Origin: Gallionella sp.
GTDB lineage: Bacteria > Pseudomonadota > Gammaproteobacteria > Burkholderiales > Gallionellaceae
Direction: 5' to 3'
Length of the DNA: 27,645 bases
Assembly (NCBI GenBank): GCA_030645955.1
Contig: JAUSMR010000160.1
Span: 1 to 27,645 of the forward strand
The translations under genes were made by a program, and so were the position numbers. The notes below the pieces were generated by a model, which worked only from the letters and a program-made list of their open reading frames with translations, was not told the origin of the DNA and ran no database searches. Positions within the stretch are counted from its first letter, which is position 1. Each line of letters opens with the position of its first letter. Positions 13,544-21,280 of the stretch are shown here, piece after piece.

Positions 13544-13574
13544 GCTGAGTCCTCATCCAATAAAAAATTGATAA

Positions 13575-13841
13575 TTAAATTTCATCCGGCGTATTCGCCT
13601 GTATGTTAAGCGCGTGTATTTCGCGCTTCATCATCTCCCCCAGCGCGAAATATATCATACGGTGGCGCGCCATCGTATTTTTGTTGGCAAACTGCGCAGA
13701 GACGATGCGCAGCGCATAGTGCCCGCCGCCATCGCGCGCACCGGCATGTCCGGCGTGCTGGTGGCTTTCGTCGATGATGTCGAGCGAAACAGGGGCGAGT
13801 GCGGCGAGGCGCCGGCGCATCTCATCCACGCGCGAACTCAT
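13575..13841 (-). CDS. BolA family protein
   Basis: The start at 13841 ([20 protein letters not shown]) is chosen because its ATGA overlaps the TGA of the upstream yciI gene by four bases; longer in-frame starts would run into yciI. The 88-residue product has the BolA features: [20 protein letters not shown] with the His residues used for [2Fe-2S] binding with monothiol glutaredoxins, then [19 protein letters not shown]. BolA-type proteins act in iron-sulfur trafficking and envelope or morphology control. It belongs to the yciB-yciI-bolA-parvulin operon, with translation coupled to yciI. Confidence 0.92.
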   Translation of the reverse strand: MSSRVDEMRRRLAALAPVSLDIIDESHQHAGHAGARDGGGHYALRIVSAQFANKNTMARHRMIYFALGEMMKREIHALNIQANTPDEI

Positions 13842-14140
13842 GCCGGCAATACCTTTTTGAATGGCTGCACGGTGGTTTGCCTGAACACGCCGGCGGCGGC
13901 ATACGGGTCGGCCTCCGCCCATTTTTGAGCCGCCTGCAACGAAGCAAACTCGGCAACGATCAGGCTGCCGGTGAATCCCGCCGCGCCCGGGTCAATGGCA
14001 TCCACTGCAGGAAAAGGGCCTGCCAGCAACAGCCGTCCTTCATTCTGCAATGCCTGCAAACGCGCCAAGTGCGCCGGGCGTGCTGCCATGCGTTTGTCCA
14101 GGCTGTCTGGAGCGTCCTGCCCGATGATTGCATATAGCAT
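13838..14140 (-). CDS. yciI: YciI family protein
   Basis: The ATG at 14140 is taken because TAGGTG sits upstream at workable spacing; a GTG three codons earlier is possible. The product is 100 residues, [20 protein letters not shown] followed by [25 protein letters not shown], and [20 protein letters not shown]. This is the ferredoxin-like YciI/YCII fold with the conserved His (RPAHL) and Asp (ADPY). Some family members act as small dehalogenase-like or ligand-binding proteins; the role here is unknown. The stop overlaps the bolA start. Confidence 0.92.
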   Translation of the reverse strand: MLYAIIGQDAPDSLDKRMAARPAHLARLQALQNEGRLLLAGPFPAVDAIDPGAAGFTGSLIVAEFASLQAAQKWAEADPYAAAGVFRQTTVQPFKKVLPA

Positions 14141-14161
14141 CAAAAGCACCTATACGATTGC

Positions 14162-14183
14162 CTCCTCTCCCACTTGCGGGAGA
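14162..14183. repeat. Short palindromic repeat between yciB and yciI
   Basis: CCTCTCCC and GGGAGAGG pair around ACTTGC, followed by a GAGGAGAGGGTGAG tail. It belongs to the same style of repeat as 10878-10993 and lies inside the yciB-yciI operon. Confidence 0.65.
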
Positions 14184-14204
14184 GGATTGAGGAGAGGGTG
14201 AGCA

Positions 14205-14747
14205 TCAGTTGTTTTCCTTTTTTTCGTCCACATATTTCGACAGCCACGCGCCCTGAGCCAGAATAAATATCAGCATCATGCCGGTGAAGCCGAATAGCTT
14301 GAAATTCACCCAGCCATCGGTGGAGTAGTTGAATGCCACATACAGATTGATAAATCCAAGTACCGCAAAAAACAGGCTCCAGCTTAAATTGAGACGGTGC
14401 CATATATGCAGCGGCAAGGCGATTTTTTCCTGCAGCAACGCGCGCATCAGGTTCTTGTTGAACATCACATTCGAGACCAGCAGAATGGCGGAAAACAGCC
14501 AGTACAACACGGTAGGTTTCCACTTGATGAAAGTTTCATCGTGCAGCAGCAGCGTGGCTCCGCCGAAAACGGTAATGATGGCGAAGCTCACCCAGAGCAT
14601 CGTGTCCACTTTGCCGTGCCGGAATTTTGTCCAGATGATTTGGGCGACGGTGGCGGCAATCGCCACTGCCGTGGCGACATAAATACCCTGTAGCTTGAAA
14701 GCAACAAAAAACAGAATGACAGGGAACAGATCGAAGAGCAGTTTCAT
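14205..14747 (-). CDS. yciB: Septation protein A / YciB, inner-membrane protein
   Basis: The product is 180 residues with five hydrophobic helices. The family opening [20 protein letters not shown] is clear. [38 protein letters not shown] and [20 protein letters not shown] are conserved family blocks. The length matches the family (about 180). YciB/IspA is needed for normal septation in some species and interacts with division and elongation proteins in the inner membrane. It is the first gene of the yciB-yciI-bolA-parvulin run; a short palindromic repeat separates it from yciI. Confidence 0.95.
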   Translation of the reverse strand: MKLLFDLFPVILFFVAFKLQGIYVATAVAIAATVAQIIWTKFRHGKVDTMLWVSFAIITVFGGATLLLHDETFIKWKPTVLYWLFSAILLVSNVMFNKNLMRALLQEKIALPLHIWHRLNLSWSLFFAVLGFINLYVAFNYSTDGWVNFKLFGFTGMMLIFILAQGAWLSKYVDEKKENN

Positions 14748-14809
14748 TTCAGGATATATGAATGGTTGATGAAGTTTGGTAATGGTTGTTGAAATTTGGC
14801 CGGGCGTAG

Positions 14810-14830
14810 GGGCGACCTTTACGGTCGCCC
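14810..14830. repeat. Short GGGCGACC palindrome
   Basis: GGGCGACC and GGTCGCCC are perfect inverted repeats around TTTAC. They lie in the 149-bp gap between yciB and phoH. The phrase is of a kind seen dispersed in many genomes. Confidence 0.7.
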
Positions 14831-14896
14831 TGGGCAGGCGCCAGACCTGCTCATACGGTGGAATAGGCCGGCGCGGCGAAATGGCTCATGAAATTT

Positions 14897-16324
14897 TCAC
14901 AGTACCTCGCCGGCATAATCCGCCAGCCGCGACCGTTCGCCGCGCATCAGCGTGACGTGGCCGCCGTGTGCCCATCCCTTGAAGCGGTCCACCACATAAG
15001 TCAGGCCGGAACTGCCCTCGGTGAGATAGGGCGTGTCGATCTGCGCGATGTTGCCCATGCATACCACCTTGGTGCCGGGACCGGCGCGCGTCACTAGCGT
15101 CTTCATCTGCTTGGGCGTGAGGTTTTGCGCCTCGTCGATGATCAGATATTTGTTGAGGAAAGTGCGCCCGCGCATGAAGTTGAGCGATTTGACCTTGATG
15201 CGCGAACGGATCAGGTCACGTGTTGCCGCGCGCCCCCAGTCGCCGCCATCCTCGTCGGATTTGTTCAGCACATCGAGATTGTCTTCCAGCGCGCCCATCC
15301 ACGGCGTCATTTTTTCTTCTTCGGTGCCGGGCAGGAAACCAATGTCTTCGCCCACCGGAACCGTCACGCGGGTGATGATGATTTCCGAATACAGCTTGGT
15401 TTCCAGCGTTTGCATCAAACCGGCCGCCAGCGTCAGCAGGGTTTTTCCGGTGCCCGCCTGCCCCAGCAGGGTGACGAAATCGATCTCCGGGTTCAGCAGC
15501 AGGTTGAGCACGAAATTCTGTTCGCGGTTGCGCGCGGTGATGCCCCACACGTTGTTCTTGCTGTGCGTGTAATCGGTCAGCGTGCGCAGCAATGCGGTCG
15601 TTTCATCCTGCTCCAGCACCACGGCGTAAAACGGCGTGCCGTTTTCCTGATAGACGAATTGATTGACGAAAAATGCCGCGCATAGCGGGCCGCGTATCTG
15701 GTAATAGGTGTGGCCTTCCTTTTGCCATGACTTCATGTCCTTGCCGTGCCTGTCCCAGAAATCGTCCGGCAACGGCAGCACGCCGCCGTAGAGCAGGTCG
15801 GTGTCTTCCAGCACTTTGTCGTTGAAATAATCCTGCGCCTCCAGGCCCAGCGCGCGCGCCTTGATGCGCATGTTGATGTCTTTTGAGACCAGGATCACCG
15901 AGCGTTGCGGGTACAGTTTCTGCATGCCGATGACGACGCCGAGGATCGCGTTGTCCGCCTTGCCAAGTTCCATATGCTGAGGCAGTTCGTGCTTGATGAA
16001 ACTGGTCTGCAGGAACAGCCTTCCGGTACAGTTCTTGTGCGCGGCGGATTCCAGCGCGATGCCTTCCTCTATCTTGTGCGGCGCATCGCTGACGATTTCA
16101 TCCAGGAAGCGACTGGCTTGGCGCGCATTGCGCGCGACTTCGGTCATGCCTTTTTTCTTGTTGTCCAGCTCCTCCAGTACGAACATCGGCAGGCAGATGT
16201 CGTGTTCCTCAAAGCGGAACAGGCTGGTCGGGTCATGCAGCAGCACGTTGGTATCCAGCACGAAAAACTTGATCTCGGTTTCATTTACCGTCTTGGCCGG
16301 TTTTTTACTTGGGGGTGGGGACAT
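14897..16324 (-). CDS. PhoH family protein with N-terminal PIN domain
   Basis: The product is 475 residues. Residues about 18-165 are a PIN RNase domain with KFFVLDTNVLLHDP (Asp24 as first metal ligand) and later acidic residues (GKADNAIL, LVSKDINMRIKA). The PhoH ATPase domain follows from about 262. Walker A is GQAGTGKT at 288-295; Walker B is LIIDEAQ at 394-400. LPGTEEEKMTPWMGALEDNL and KVVCMGNIAQIDTPYLTE are PhoH signatures. PIN-PhoH proteins are ATP-dependent RNA-unwinding and cleaving enzymes in studied members. It lies nine bases downstream of the bcp-type gene, so the two are probably co-transcribed, as is common in betaproteobacteria. Confidence 0.95.
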   Translation of the reverse strand: MSPPPSKKPAKTVNETEIKFFVLDTNVLLHDPTSLFRFEEHDICLPMFVLEELDNKKKGMTEVARNARQASRFLDEIVSDAPHKIEEGIALESAAHKNCTGRLFLQTSFIKHELPQHMELGKADNAILGVVIGMQKLYPQRSVILVSKDINMRIKARALGLEAQDYFNDKVLEDTDLLYGGVLPLPDDFWDRHGKDMKSWQKEGHTYYQIRGPLCAAFFVNQFVYQENGTPFYAVVLEQDETTALLRTLTDYTHSKNNVWGITARNREQNFVLNLLLNPEIDFVTLLGQAGTGKTLLTLAAGLMQTLETKLYSEIIITRVTVPVGEDIGFLPGTEEEKMTPWMGALEDNLDVLNKSDEDGGDWGRAATRDLIRSRIKVKSLNFMRGRTFLNKYLIIDEAQNLTPKQMKTLVTRAGPGTKVVCMGNIAQIDTPYLTEGSSGLTYVVDRFKGWAHGGHVTLMRGERSRLADYAGEVL

Positions 16325-16333
16325 TACGTTCCT

Positions 16334-16792
16334 TTAGTTGAGGGTGGTGATGAAATCCAGGACTTCCTGTGCGTGGCTGTCGGCCTTGAGGCCGCGCCAT
16401 TCACGGCGAAGTATGCCATTTTTATCGAAGACAAAGGTGCTGCGCTCGATGCCGCGCACCTGTTTGCCGTACATATTCTTCAGCTTGATCACACCGAACA
16501 GATTGCATACCGTTTCATCGGTATCAGAAAGCAGTTCGAACGGCAGCGTGAACTTGGCCTTGAAATTCTCATGGGACTTGAGGCTGTCGCGCGAAATGCC
16601 CACTACAACGCAATTCGCCTTTTTGAATCCGGCATGCAGATCGCGAAATTGCTGCGCTTCGGTCGAACAGCCCGGTGTATTGTCCTTGGGATAAAAATAG
16701 ATGACCAGATGCTTGCCGCGCGCGCCGGATAGAGTGAAGGACTGATTGCCTGTGGAGGGCAGGGAAAAATCTGCAACCGTGTTTTCTGACAT
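16334..16792 (-). CDS. bcp: Bcp-type peroxiredoxin (thiol peroxidase)
   Basis: The start at 16792 (MSENTVADFSLPSTGNQSFT) matches the family N-terminus; an upstream in-frame ATG would add an unlikely extension. The product is 152 residues. FYPKDNTPGCSTEAQQFRDL holds the peroxidatic Cys42. The usual Bcp resolving cysteine five residues later is replaced (EAQQF instead of EAC), so this is a 1-Cys-type or atypical member. GISRDSLKSHENFKAKFTLP and LLSDTDETVCNLFGV are conserved Bcp blocks. It reduces peroxides in the cytoplasm using thioredoxin or another thiol. It is divergent from the lipoprotein gene at 16968. Confidence 0.93.
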   Translation of the reverse strand: MSENTVADFSLPSTGNQSFTLSGARGKHLVIYFYPKDNTPGCSTEAQQFRDLHAGFKKANCVVVGISRDSLKSHENFKAKFTLPFELLSDTDETVCNLFGVIKLKNMYGKQVRGIERSTFVFDKNGILRREWRGLKADSHAQEVLDFITTLN

Positions 16793-16967
16793 GAATGAAT
16801 CCAATAGAGATGCCGACATTCTTGTCAAAAAACGCGCTAAAGGCAAGCTTCATCGCGACCCTGCTGCGCGGCTTGCATTTTTTAACCGCAAGACTAGACT
16901 GGCTGTTCCAGCTCTGGGATGTTGTCGAATTAAACGGTTTTTTATTAAACGGGCAAGGGGAAATGTC

Positions 16968-18026
16968 ATGAAAAGAATACATTTGGCACTTGCTTCTTTA
17001 GGCGTTGTTTTGCTCGTTGCCGGGTGTGGCGGGGGGGACGACGGTACCTCCAGTGGCACCACCATTCCCACAGCAGCAGTGCAGATCACCCCCGCCAACG
17101 CACCCGCCGTTGCCAAAGGTGCGGTGACCCCGGCTCAAGGCATGGCCAAGACGGGCAGCGGGATGGCGGGTGTCGTCGGCATTGTGGCGCGGACCACCGG
17201 GCGCTCACGCAGCGTACTGGATATATCGCTCGCCAAATTCGCACAAGTGCGTGGCATGCAACTGGCTCCAGCAGCCGGAGTGGTTGGAGTAATTGCGGGG
17301 TTACCAATGACCTTCCCATGCTCACCCAGCCAAGGTATAGGCGGCGGTACGATGACTGTGGACATGCAAGACCATGGCATGATGGGCACTGTCGATGCAG
17401 GCGACGTTTTTGTCATGAGCTTAATCAATTGTAATGATGGCATCTCTACGGAGAACGGGAGCTTGGCTTTTGCCATCACCGGCTTAAACGGCGGTGCGAT
17501 GGGCGGGACGGGCGCACCTGGTGCACCGCTGACCGCTTCATTCACTCTGACCTTTAGTAATTTTACAAGTAAGGACAATGCCAGCAACCTGACTGATTCG
17601 ATCAATGGCGACATTTCCTTCACGACTTCCGATGACGGCACCAACACGACGGGTACGATGTTTGGAACGAGCCTGCGTATGGATAGTTCAGTGGATGGCG
17701 CATTCCTGATGACAAGCTATAATTTTAGCTTCACGGAAGCGAATGTCCCAACACTTAGTACTCCCTTTAGCTTCTCGGTCACGATGAACATTGCCAGTGT
17801 GGTTGCGAATGGCTCAGTCACGATCGCTACACCTACCCCATTTACGGGTCATGGGAGCGGCGATCCCACCGCAGGGGTGATGGTTATTACCGGTGCGAAT
17901 AACAGCACGCTGACCCTCACGGCTCTTCCTGATGGCCTGACTGTACAGATGGTCGTTGACGATGATGGTGCTGCCGGCCCTCACACGCCGGTTACACTGA
18001 CTAACACCACTTGGGATGCAATTTGA
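16968..18026 (+). CDS. Secreted Gly/Thr-rich lipoprotein, unknown function
   Basis: The start at 16968 is preceded by AGGGG, and the product opens with a lipoprotein signal: MKRIHLALASLGVVLLVAGC, Cys20 followed by GGGDD. It is 352 residues. The mature part starts with a low-complexity linker, then a short helical region (LDISLAKFAQVRGM). The C-terminal two thirds alternate hydrophobic and Ser/Thr residues, as in a beta-sheet protein (LTASFTLTFSNFTS; PFSFSVTMNIASVV). It has few cysteines. I recognise no family. Its stop codon overlaps the start of an outer-membrane barrel gene, so the pair likely works together at the cell surface; the role is unknown. Confidence 0.82.
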   Translation: MKRIHLALASLGVVLLVAGCGGGDDGTSSGTTIPTAAVQITPANAPAVAKGAVTPAQGMAKTGSGMAGVVGIVARTTGRSRSVLDISLAKFAQVRGMQLAPAAGVVGVIAGLPMTFPCSPSQGIGGGTMTVDMQDHGMMGTVDAGDVFVMSLINCNDGISTENGSLAFAITGLNGGAMGGTGAPGAPLTASFTLTFSNFTSKDNASNLTDSINGDISFTTSDDGTNTTGTMFGTSLRMDSSVDGAFLMTSYNFSFTEANVPTLSTPFSFSVTMNIASVVANGSVTIATPTPFTGHGSGDPTAGVMVITGANNSTLTLTALPDGLTVQMVVDDDGAAGPHTPVTLTNTTWDAI

Positions 18027-18835
18027 AACCAGGCTGTACCAGCAAGAGCGCCAGTTTGATCGGCGCTCTTTTTTTCGTTCTGTTGTTCTCTTCGAAGGAG
18101 AGTGCAGCGGAGGCTTGGCAGTCCGCCGCTTCCACTGCTGAAATTGGTGTCTCGGCAGTGCGCTTCCACTACACCGAATTTAAAGATGACGGCACCACTT
18201 GGGACAAGGAGCTGGGAAACATTCCGGGCTTGTCATTCAAGCTCACGCAGCGGATCTCAGCCTGGGAGTGGGAGGGGATGGCAAGCTATCACTATGGCCG
18301 CGCAGGCTACACCGGGCAAACCAATTTTGGCGTCCCGTACAACACCCGCACGGATGAAGGGATCGGCGATGTTGCGCTGCGGCTGGGACGCTGGTTTGAG
18401 GGCAACTTCCCGATCATGCCTTACGCCGGTTTGGGCTATCGTCGCTGGGACAGGGACATCCGGCCCGCCAGCCTTGCCGGACTGTTTGAATCCTACCGCT
18501 GGAAATACGCCTGGCTGGGTGCAAAAATCATCGCGTATCAACAAGGCGCATCGCATTTCATATTGGATATCGGCTGGATAAAACCGATAGACCCGGTATT
18601 GCACGTAGGTGCTTATAGCGCCAGCCTGAATCCGGAAAGCCGCGACGGCCTGCGGCTGATGCTGACATCGCACAGGGCGCTCTCTGAAAATACCACGCTG
18701 ATACTCGAGCCGTATTTTGAATACTGGGAATTGGGACGCAGCCCCAGCGTCACCGCCGGCGGAATCACTGTTTATGAACCCGCGAGCGAAACCAAAAACC
18801 TCGGCTTTAATTTGCGTTTGGGACGGATGTTTTAA
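18023..18835 (+). CDS. Outer-membrane beta-barrel protein
   Basis: I choose TTG 18023, which overlaps the upstream TGA in TTGA, with GGGATG upstream as ribosome-binding site; TTG 18011 is the other option. The product is 270 residues. A signal peptide (SASLIGALFFVLLFSSKESA) is followed by alternating amphipathic strands with many aromatic residues (SVRFHYTEF-like strands, WEWEGMASYHYGRAGYTG, NFPIMPYAGLGYRRWDRD, LEPYFEYWELGRS). It ends in LGFNLRLGRMF, a typical BAM-recognised C-terminal strand with terminal Phe. About 10-12 strands fit the length. Function is unknown; the translational coupling suggests it serves or anchors the lipoprotein. Confidence 0.82.
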   Translation: MKPGCTSKSASLIGALFFVLLFSSKESAAEAWQSAASTAEIGVSAVRFHYTEFKDDGTTWDKELGNIPGLSFKLTQRISAWEWEGMASYHYGRAGYTGQTNFGVPYNTRTDEGIGDVALRLGRWFEGNFPIMPYAGLGYRRWDRDIRPASLAGLFESYRWKYAWLGAKIIAYQQGASHFILDIGWIKPIDPVLHVGAYSASLNPESRDGLRLMLTSHRALSENTTLILEPYFEYWELGRSPSVTAGGITVYEPASETKNLGFNLRLGRMF

Positions 18836-18957
18836 CGTGAAACTCGCGCAGCGACACCGCGCACCCCCCTCTCGCATCCTCGTGGCAAGGTGTGAGCAGG
18901 AAACAGTACGCAGCGCTATGCTGCTGCTCCCTTCTGATAAAACAACTAGCCATTTGA

Positions 18958-19096
18958 CTAGGGAAACGCAGATTTATTCACTCAATCCGTCATTGCGAGC
19001 GAAGCGTGGCAATCCAGTTGTTTGATATTAAACGAACTTCTGGATTGCCACGTCGCTACGCTCCTCGCAATGACGATTTAATCTGCGTTTCCCTAG
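18958..19096. mobile_element. 139-bp palindromic MITE-like element, copy 2
   Basis: Same length as the copy at 8944-9082 with two mismatches. Here the CGTCATTGCGAG arm pairs perfectly with CTCGCAATGACG, while the central palindrome is broken by one base (GATATTAAAC). The left flanks of both copies read TTTGA, but the right flanks differ, so no clear target duplication is seen. It lies in the 541-bp gap between the barrel gene and the ankyrin gene. Confidence 0.85.
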
Positions 19097-19161
19097 TCTA
19101 TACAAGAGACAATAGCCAATAGCCAAGTCACTGGTTATCCCGCCAGCGGGAGAGGGAAATT

Positions 19162-19248
19162 ATGAGCGATACGAAATGGCGGAAGAGTGACCCCGCCTGG
19201 TTCTGCGGTGTTGAGCATCATCGCGACCCCTTCGTTTCGGTTTGTTGA
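19162..19248 (+). CDS. Possible 28-residue small ORF
   Basis: ATG 19162 is preceded by GGGAGAGGG at good spacing and opens MSDTKWRKSDPAWFCGVEHH, ending before TGA at 19246-19248. It has two Trp, two Cys and three His or Arg clusters. It matches nothing I know, and a G-rich run could precede an ATG by chance in this palindrome-rich gap. I report it because it is the only frame in 19097-19376 with a strong ribosome-binding site. Confidence 0.2.
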   Translation: MSDTKWRKSDPAWFCGVEHHRDPFVSVC

Positions 19249-19376
19249 CCGCTGGATGGCAAGAGTGTAGCTTGCCGGTATGAAAAAATTGTACGCCATG
19301 ATGGAATATCATGCGGCTATATACAGGCACAAGAGTCTTCCGGGCGAATGCGCATTTTGGATGAGAGGTGGTTCTG

Positions 19377-20324
19377 ATGGAAATCGATAACCTTGATGAG
19401 CGTCCCAAATCATCGCGTCTCGCCATAGCGGCGGGTGTGCTTGCCATTGTGGCCGGCGGCGGCGCCTATTTCTACTTTGTGTATCAGCCGGAGACGCAGA
19501 ACGTGACTGTCGCGGCGAAGCCGCCGGTCGTCGGGAAGCCACAGCACGCACCGGCGAAGCCTGCGGTTAAACCGGTGAGTGTCCGGCCAACGGTGTCGGC
19601 GCCTGCGTTACCGGCTGCTGTTTCCCCCGGTGTTTCCCCAAATGTTTCCCCGGCCCAGCAGCCGGTCATTAACCCGGTTGCCAGTGCAGGCGCACCAGTT
19701 CCAGAAACAGCCGCCGAACCGGCGAAGCCTGAACCTGTTGTGCAAAGAGATCTGCCGAAAAAACGCAAGGCTGTAACAAAGCCAAAACAGGCGAACAAGC
19801 CAGAGCAGGTCGCCACGGTGGACACGAAGCCTGACACTCCCGACATGAGCCAGCAGGTTGCACCGCAAGCGCAAGATGTGCTTCTCACTCCGACGCCTTC
19901 GCCGGTCGAGCCTGTATCCGCGCCTGCCGAGCACTCTCCTGTTGAGCCTGCGCCTGTTCCCGCGCCCATTCCTGCCCCTGTTGAATCTGTGCCTGTTGCT
20001 GCCGTCGAGGCTGCGCATATTGCGGCTGGCGAGCAAGCTTCGCAGCGCAGGGGAATCACGCCGAAGTACAACGACGTGATGACCGCCGTGCTGCGCGGTG
20101 ACAGGGAAGCAGCCAAAGAGCTGCTCGATCTGGGCTGGTGGGTGGACAAGCCCAGCGCGAACGGCGTCACACCGCTGATGGCAGCCGTGATGAACAAGGA
20201 TACGCAAATGGTGCAGTTGCTGCTCGAGTATGGCGCTGCGCCGAGCGCGCGGGCGCTGAGGCTTGCCCGCAAGAACAAGGATGCCGCCACGGCGACGCTG
20301 CTGGAACAGAAGGGCGCGCGTTAG
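19377..20324 (+). CDS. Membrane-anchored Pro/Ala-rich protein with C-terminal ankyrin repeats
   Basis: The start at ATG 19377 follows GAGAGGTGG; GTG 19368 is less likely. The product is 315 residues. One transmembrane segment spans about 14-36 (LAIAAGVLAIVAGGGAYFYF). A long Pro/Ala/Val-rich linker (about 40-220) with repeated PVEPVSAPAE-like motifs follows, probably extended. Residues about 225-315 carry two to three ankyrin repeats (DVMTAVLRGDREAAKELLDL; GVTPLMAAVMNKDTQMVQLL). The short N-terminus and single helix suggest cytoplasmic N-terminus and periplasmic linker with ankyrins, a TonB-like layout. The partner is unknown. It lies 111 bp before the carbonic-anhydrase-like gene. Confidence 0.82.
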   Translation: MEIDNLDERPKSSRLAIAAGVLAIVAGGGAYFYFVYQPETQNVTVAAKPPVVGKPQHAPAKPAVKPVSVRPTVSAPALPAAVSPGVSPNVSPAQQPVINPVASAGAPVPETAAEPAKPEPVVQRDLPKKRKAVTKPKQANKPEQVATVDTKPDTPDMSQQVAPQAQDVLLTPTPSPVEPVSAPAEHSPVEPAPVPAPIPAPVESVPVAAVEAAHIAAGEQASQRRGITPKYNDVMTAVLRGDREAAKELLDLGWWVDKPSANGVTPLMAAVMNKDTQMVQLLLEYGAAPSARALRLARKNKDAATATLLEQKGAR

Positions 20325-20435
20325 GTGAGTCAGGAGATGGTTGTCAGGGAACCGTCAGCGCGGGTCGCAACTGCTACAACTCATCCGTACGAATTCATGC
20401 GCGTTCAAGGGATCAAATAACCATTCGGAGAAATC

Positions 20436-20987
20436 ATGCCTCTATCTTCCTATCTCGGTGACAAGCCGGCTCTCGGAGCACGCGTCTATTTTCATGAATC
20501 TTCCCGGATCATCGGGGATGTAACCATCGGCGATGACAGCTCGATCTGGTGCAACGCGGTATTGCGCGGCGACGTGAATCACATTGTGATCGGGAAGGGC
20601 ACCAATGTGCAGGATCTGACGATGGGGCACGTATCCCACAAGACGCCAGACAAGCCTGAAGGCTCGCCTCTGGTGATCGGCGACTATGTGACTGTCGGGC
20701 ACGCCGTCGTGCTCCACGGCTGCACGATCGGGAACGAATGCCTGATAGGGATGGGCACGATCATCCTGGACGATGTCGTCATTCCCGACCATGTGATGAT
20801 AGGCGCAGGCAGCCTGGTTCCGCCGGGTAAAACACTGGAAAGCGGGATGCTTTATGTGGGGCGTCCCGTAAAAGCCATTCGTGCGTTGACCCCTGAAGAA
20901 ATCGCTCACCTGAGATATTCGGCCGAGCATTACATGGAATTAAAGAATGATTATCTGAACCACCAAACGGTGGCGCCCAAAACATAG
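20436..20987 (+). CDS. yrdA: Gamma-carbonic-anhydrase-like protein (YrdA/PaaY family)
   Basis: The product is 183 residues and a left-handed beta-helix protein built from hexapeptide repeats (IGDVTIGDDSSIWCNAVLRG; IGNECLIGMGTIILDDVVIP). LRGDVN contains the conserved Arg44/Asp46 pair. His65 (TMGHVSHK), His89 (TVGHA) and His94 (VLHGC) are at the positions of the metal-binding histidines of the family. A C-terminal helix follows (LTPEEIAHLRYSAEHYMELK). Members bind zinc or iron and form trimers; carbonic anhydrase activity varies between them. GGAGAAATC precedes the ATG. Confidence 0.93.
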   Translation: MPLSSYLGDKPALGARVYFHESSRIIGDVTIGDDSSIWCNAVLRGDVNHIVIGKGTNVQDLTMGHVSHKTPDKPEGSPLVIGDYVTVGHAVVLHGCTIGNECLIGMGTIILDDVVIPDHVMIGAGSLVPPGKTLESGMLYVGRPVKAIRALTPEEIAHLRYSAEHYMELKNDYLNHQTVAPKT

Positions 20988-21091
20988 TCTGCTTTTTACC
21001 GCTAACCAGCCTTGCACCGGTTTTATTCTGCATGTGCAGGTTTCCAGGACTGGTCTTTTTTTCGTACAACTTTCGTATTTTGAACAATCGA

Positions 21092-21166
21092 TGGTGGGCG
21101 ATACTGGGTTCGAACCAGTGACCCCTGCCGTGTGAAGGCAGTGCTCTACCGCTGAGCTAACCGCCC
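21092..21166 (-). tRNA. tRNA-Val (anticodon CAC)
   Basis: The minus strand reads GGGCGGTTAGCTCAGCGGTA at the 5' end. The anticodon arm is CTGCC-TTCACAC-GGCAG, giving CAC, which reads GUG (Val). The T arm contains GGTTCGAACC. The acceptor stem GGGCGGT pairs with ATCGCCC, followed by ACCA, so CCA is genome-encoded. Length 75 nt. Confidence 0.95.
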
Positions 21167-21215
21167 CGAAGAGGGCGCGAATTAAATCATAACGCGCCAA
21201 TTCCGGTCAATTTCC

Positions 21216-21246
21216 TTGTGCGTGCAATGAGCAAAGCTCGTAAAAT
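21216..21246 (+). promoter_or_regulatory. Candidate gltX promoter
   Basis: TTGTGC (21216-21221) and TAAAAT (21241-21246) lie 19 bp apart, followed by GCGCGC as at two other start sites in the window. Transcription would begin near 21253, giving gltX a leader of about 29 nt. The long spacer lowers confidence. Confidence 0.45.
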
Positions 21247-21280
21247 GCGCGCCTTATTGTTTGCCATACCTGTTTTATTT

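Noticed and set aside
18023..18835. Slam-type surface lipoprotein exporter
   Set aside because: The barrel is about 240 residues with no N-terminal TPR domain, too small for Slam. Only the pairing with a lipoprotein is similar.
19280..19390. 36-codon plus-strand frame beginning MKKLYAMMEYHAAIY and overlapping the ankyrin gene start
   Set aside because: No ribosome-binding site, and it overlaps a well-supported start in another frame.
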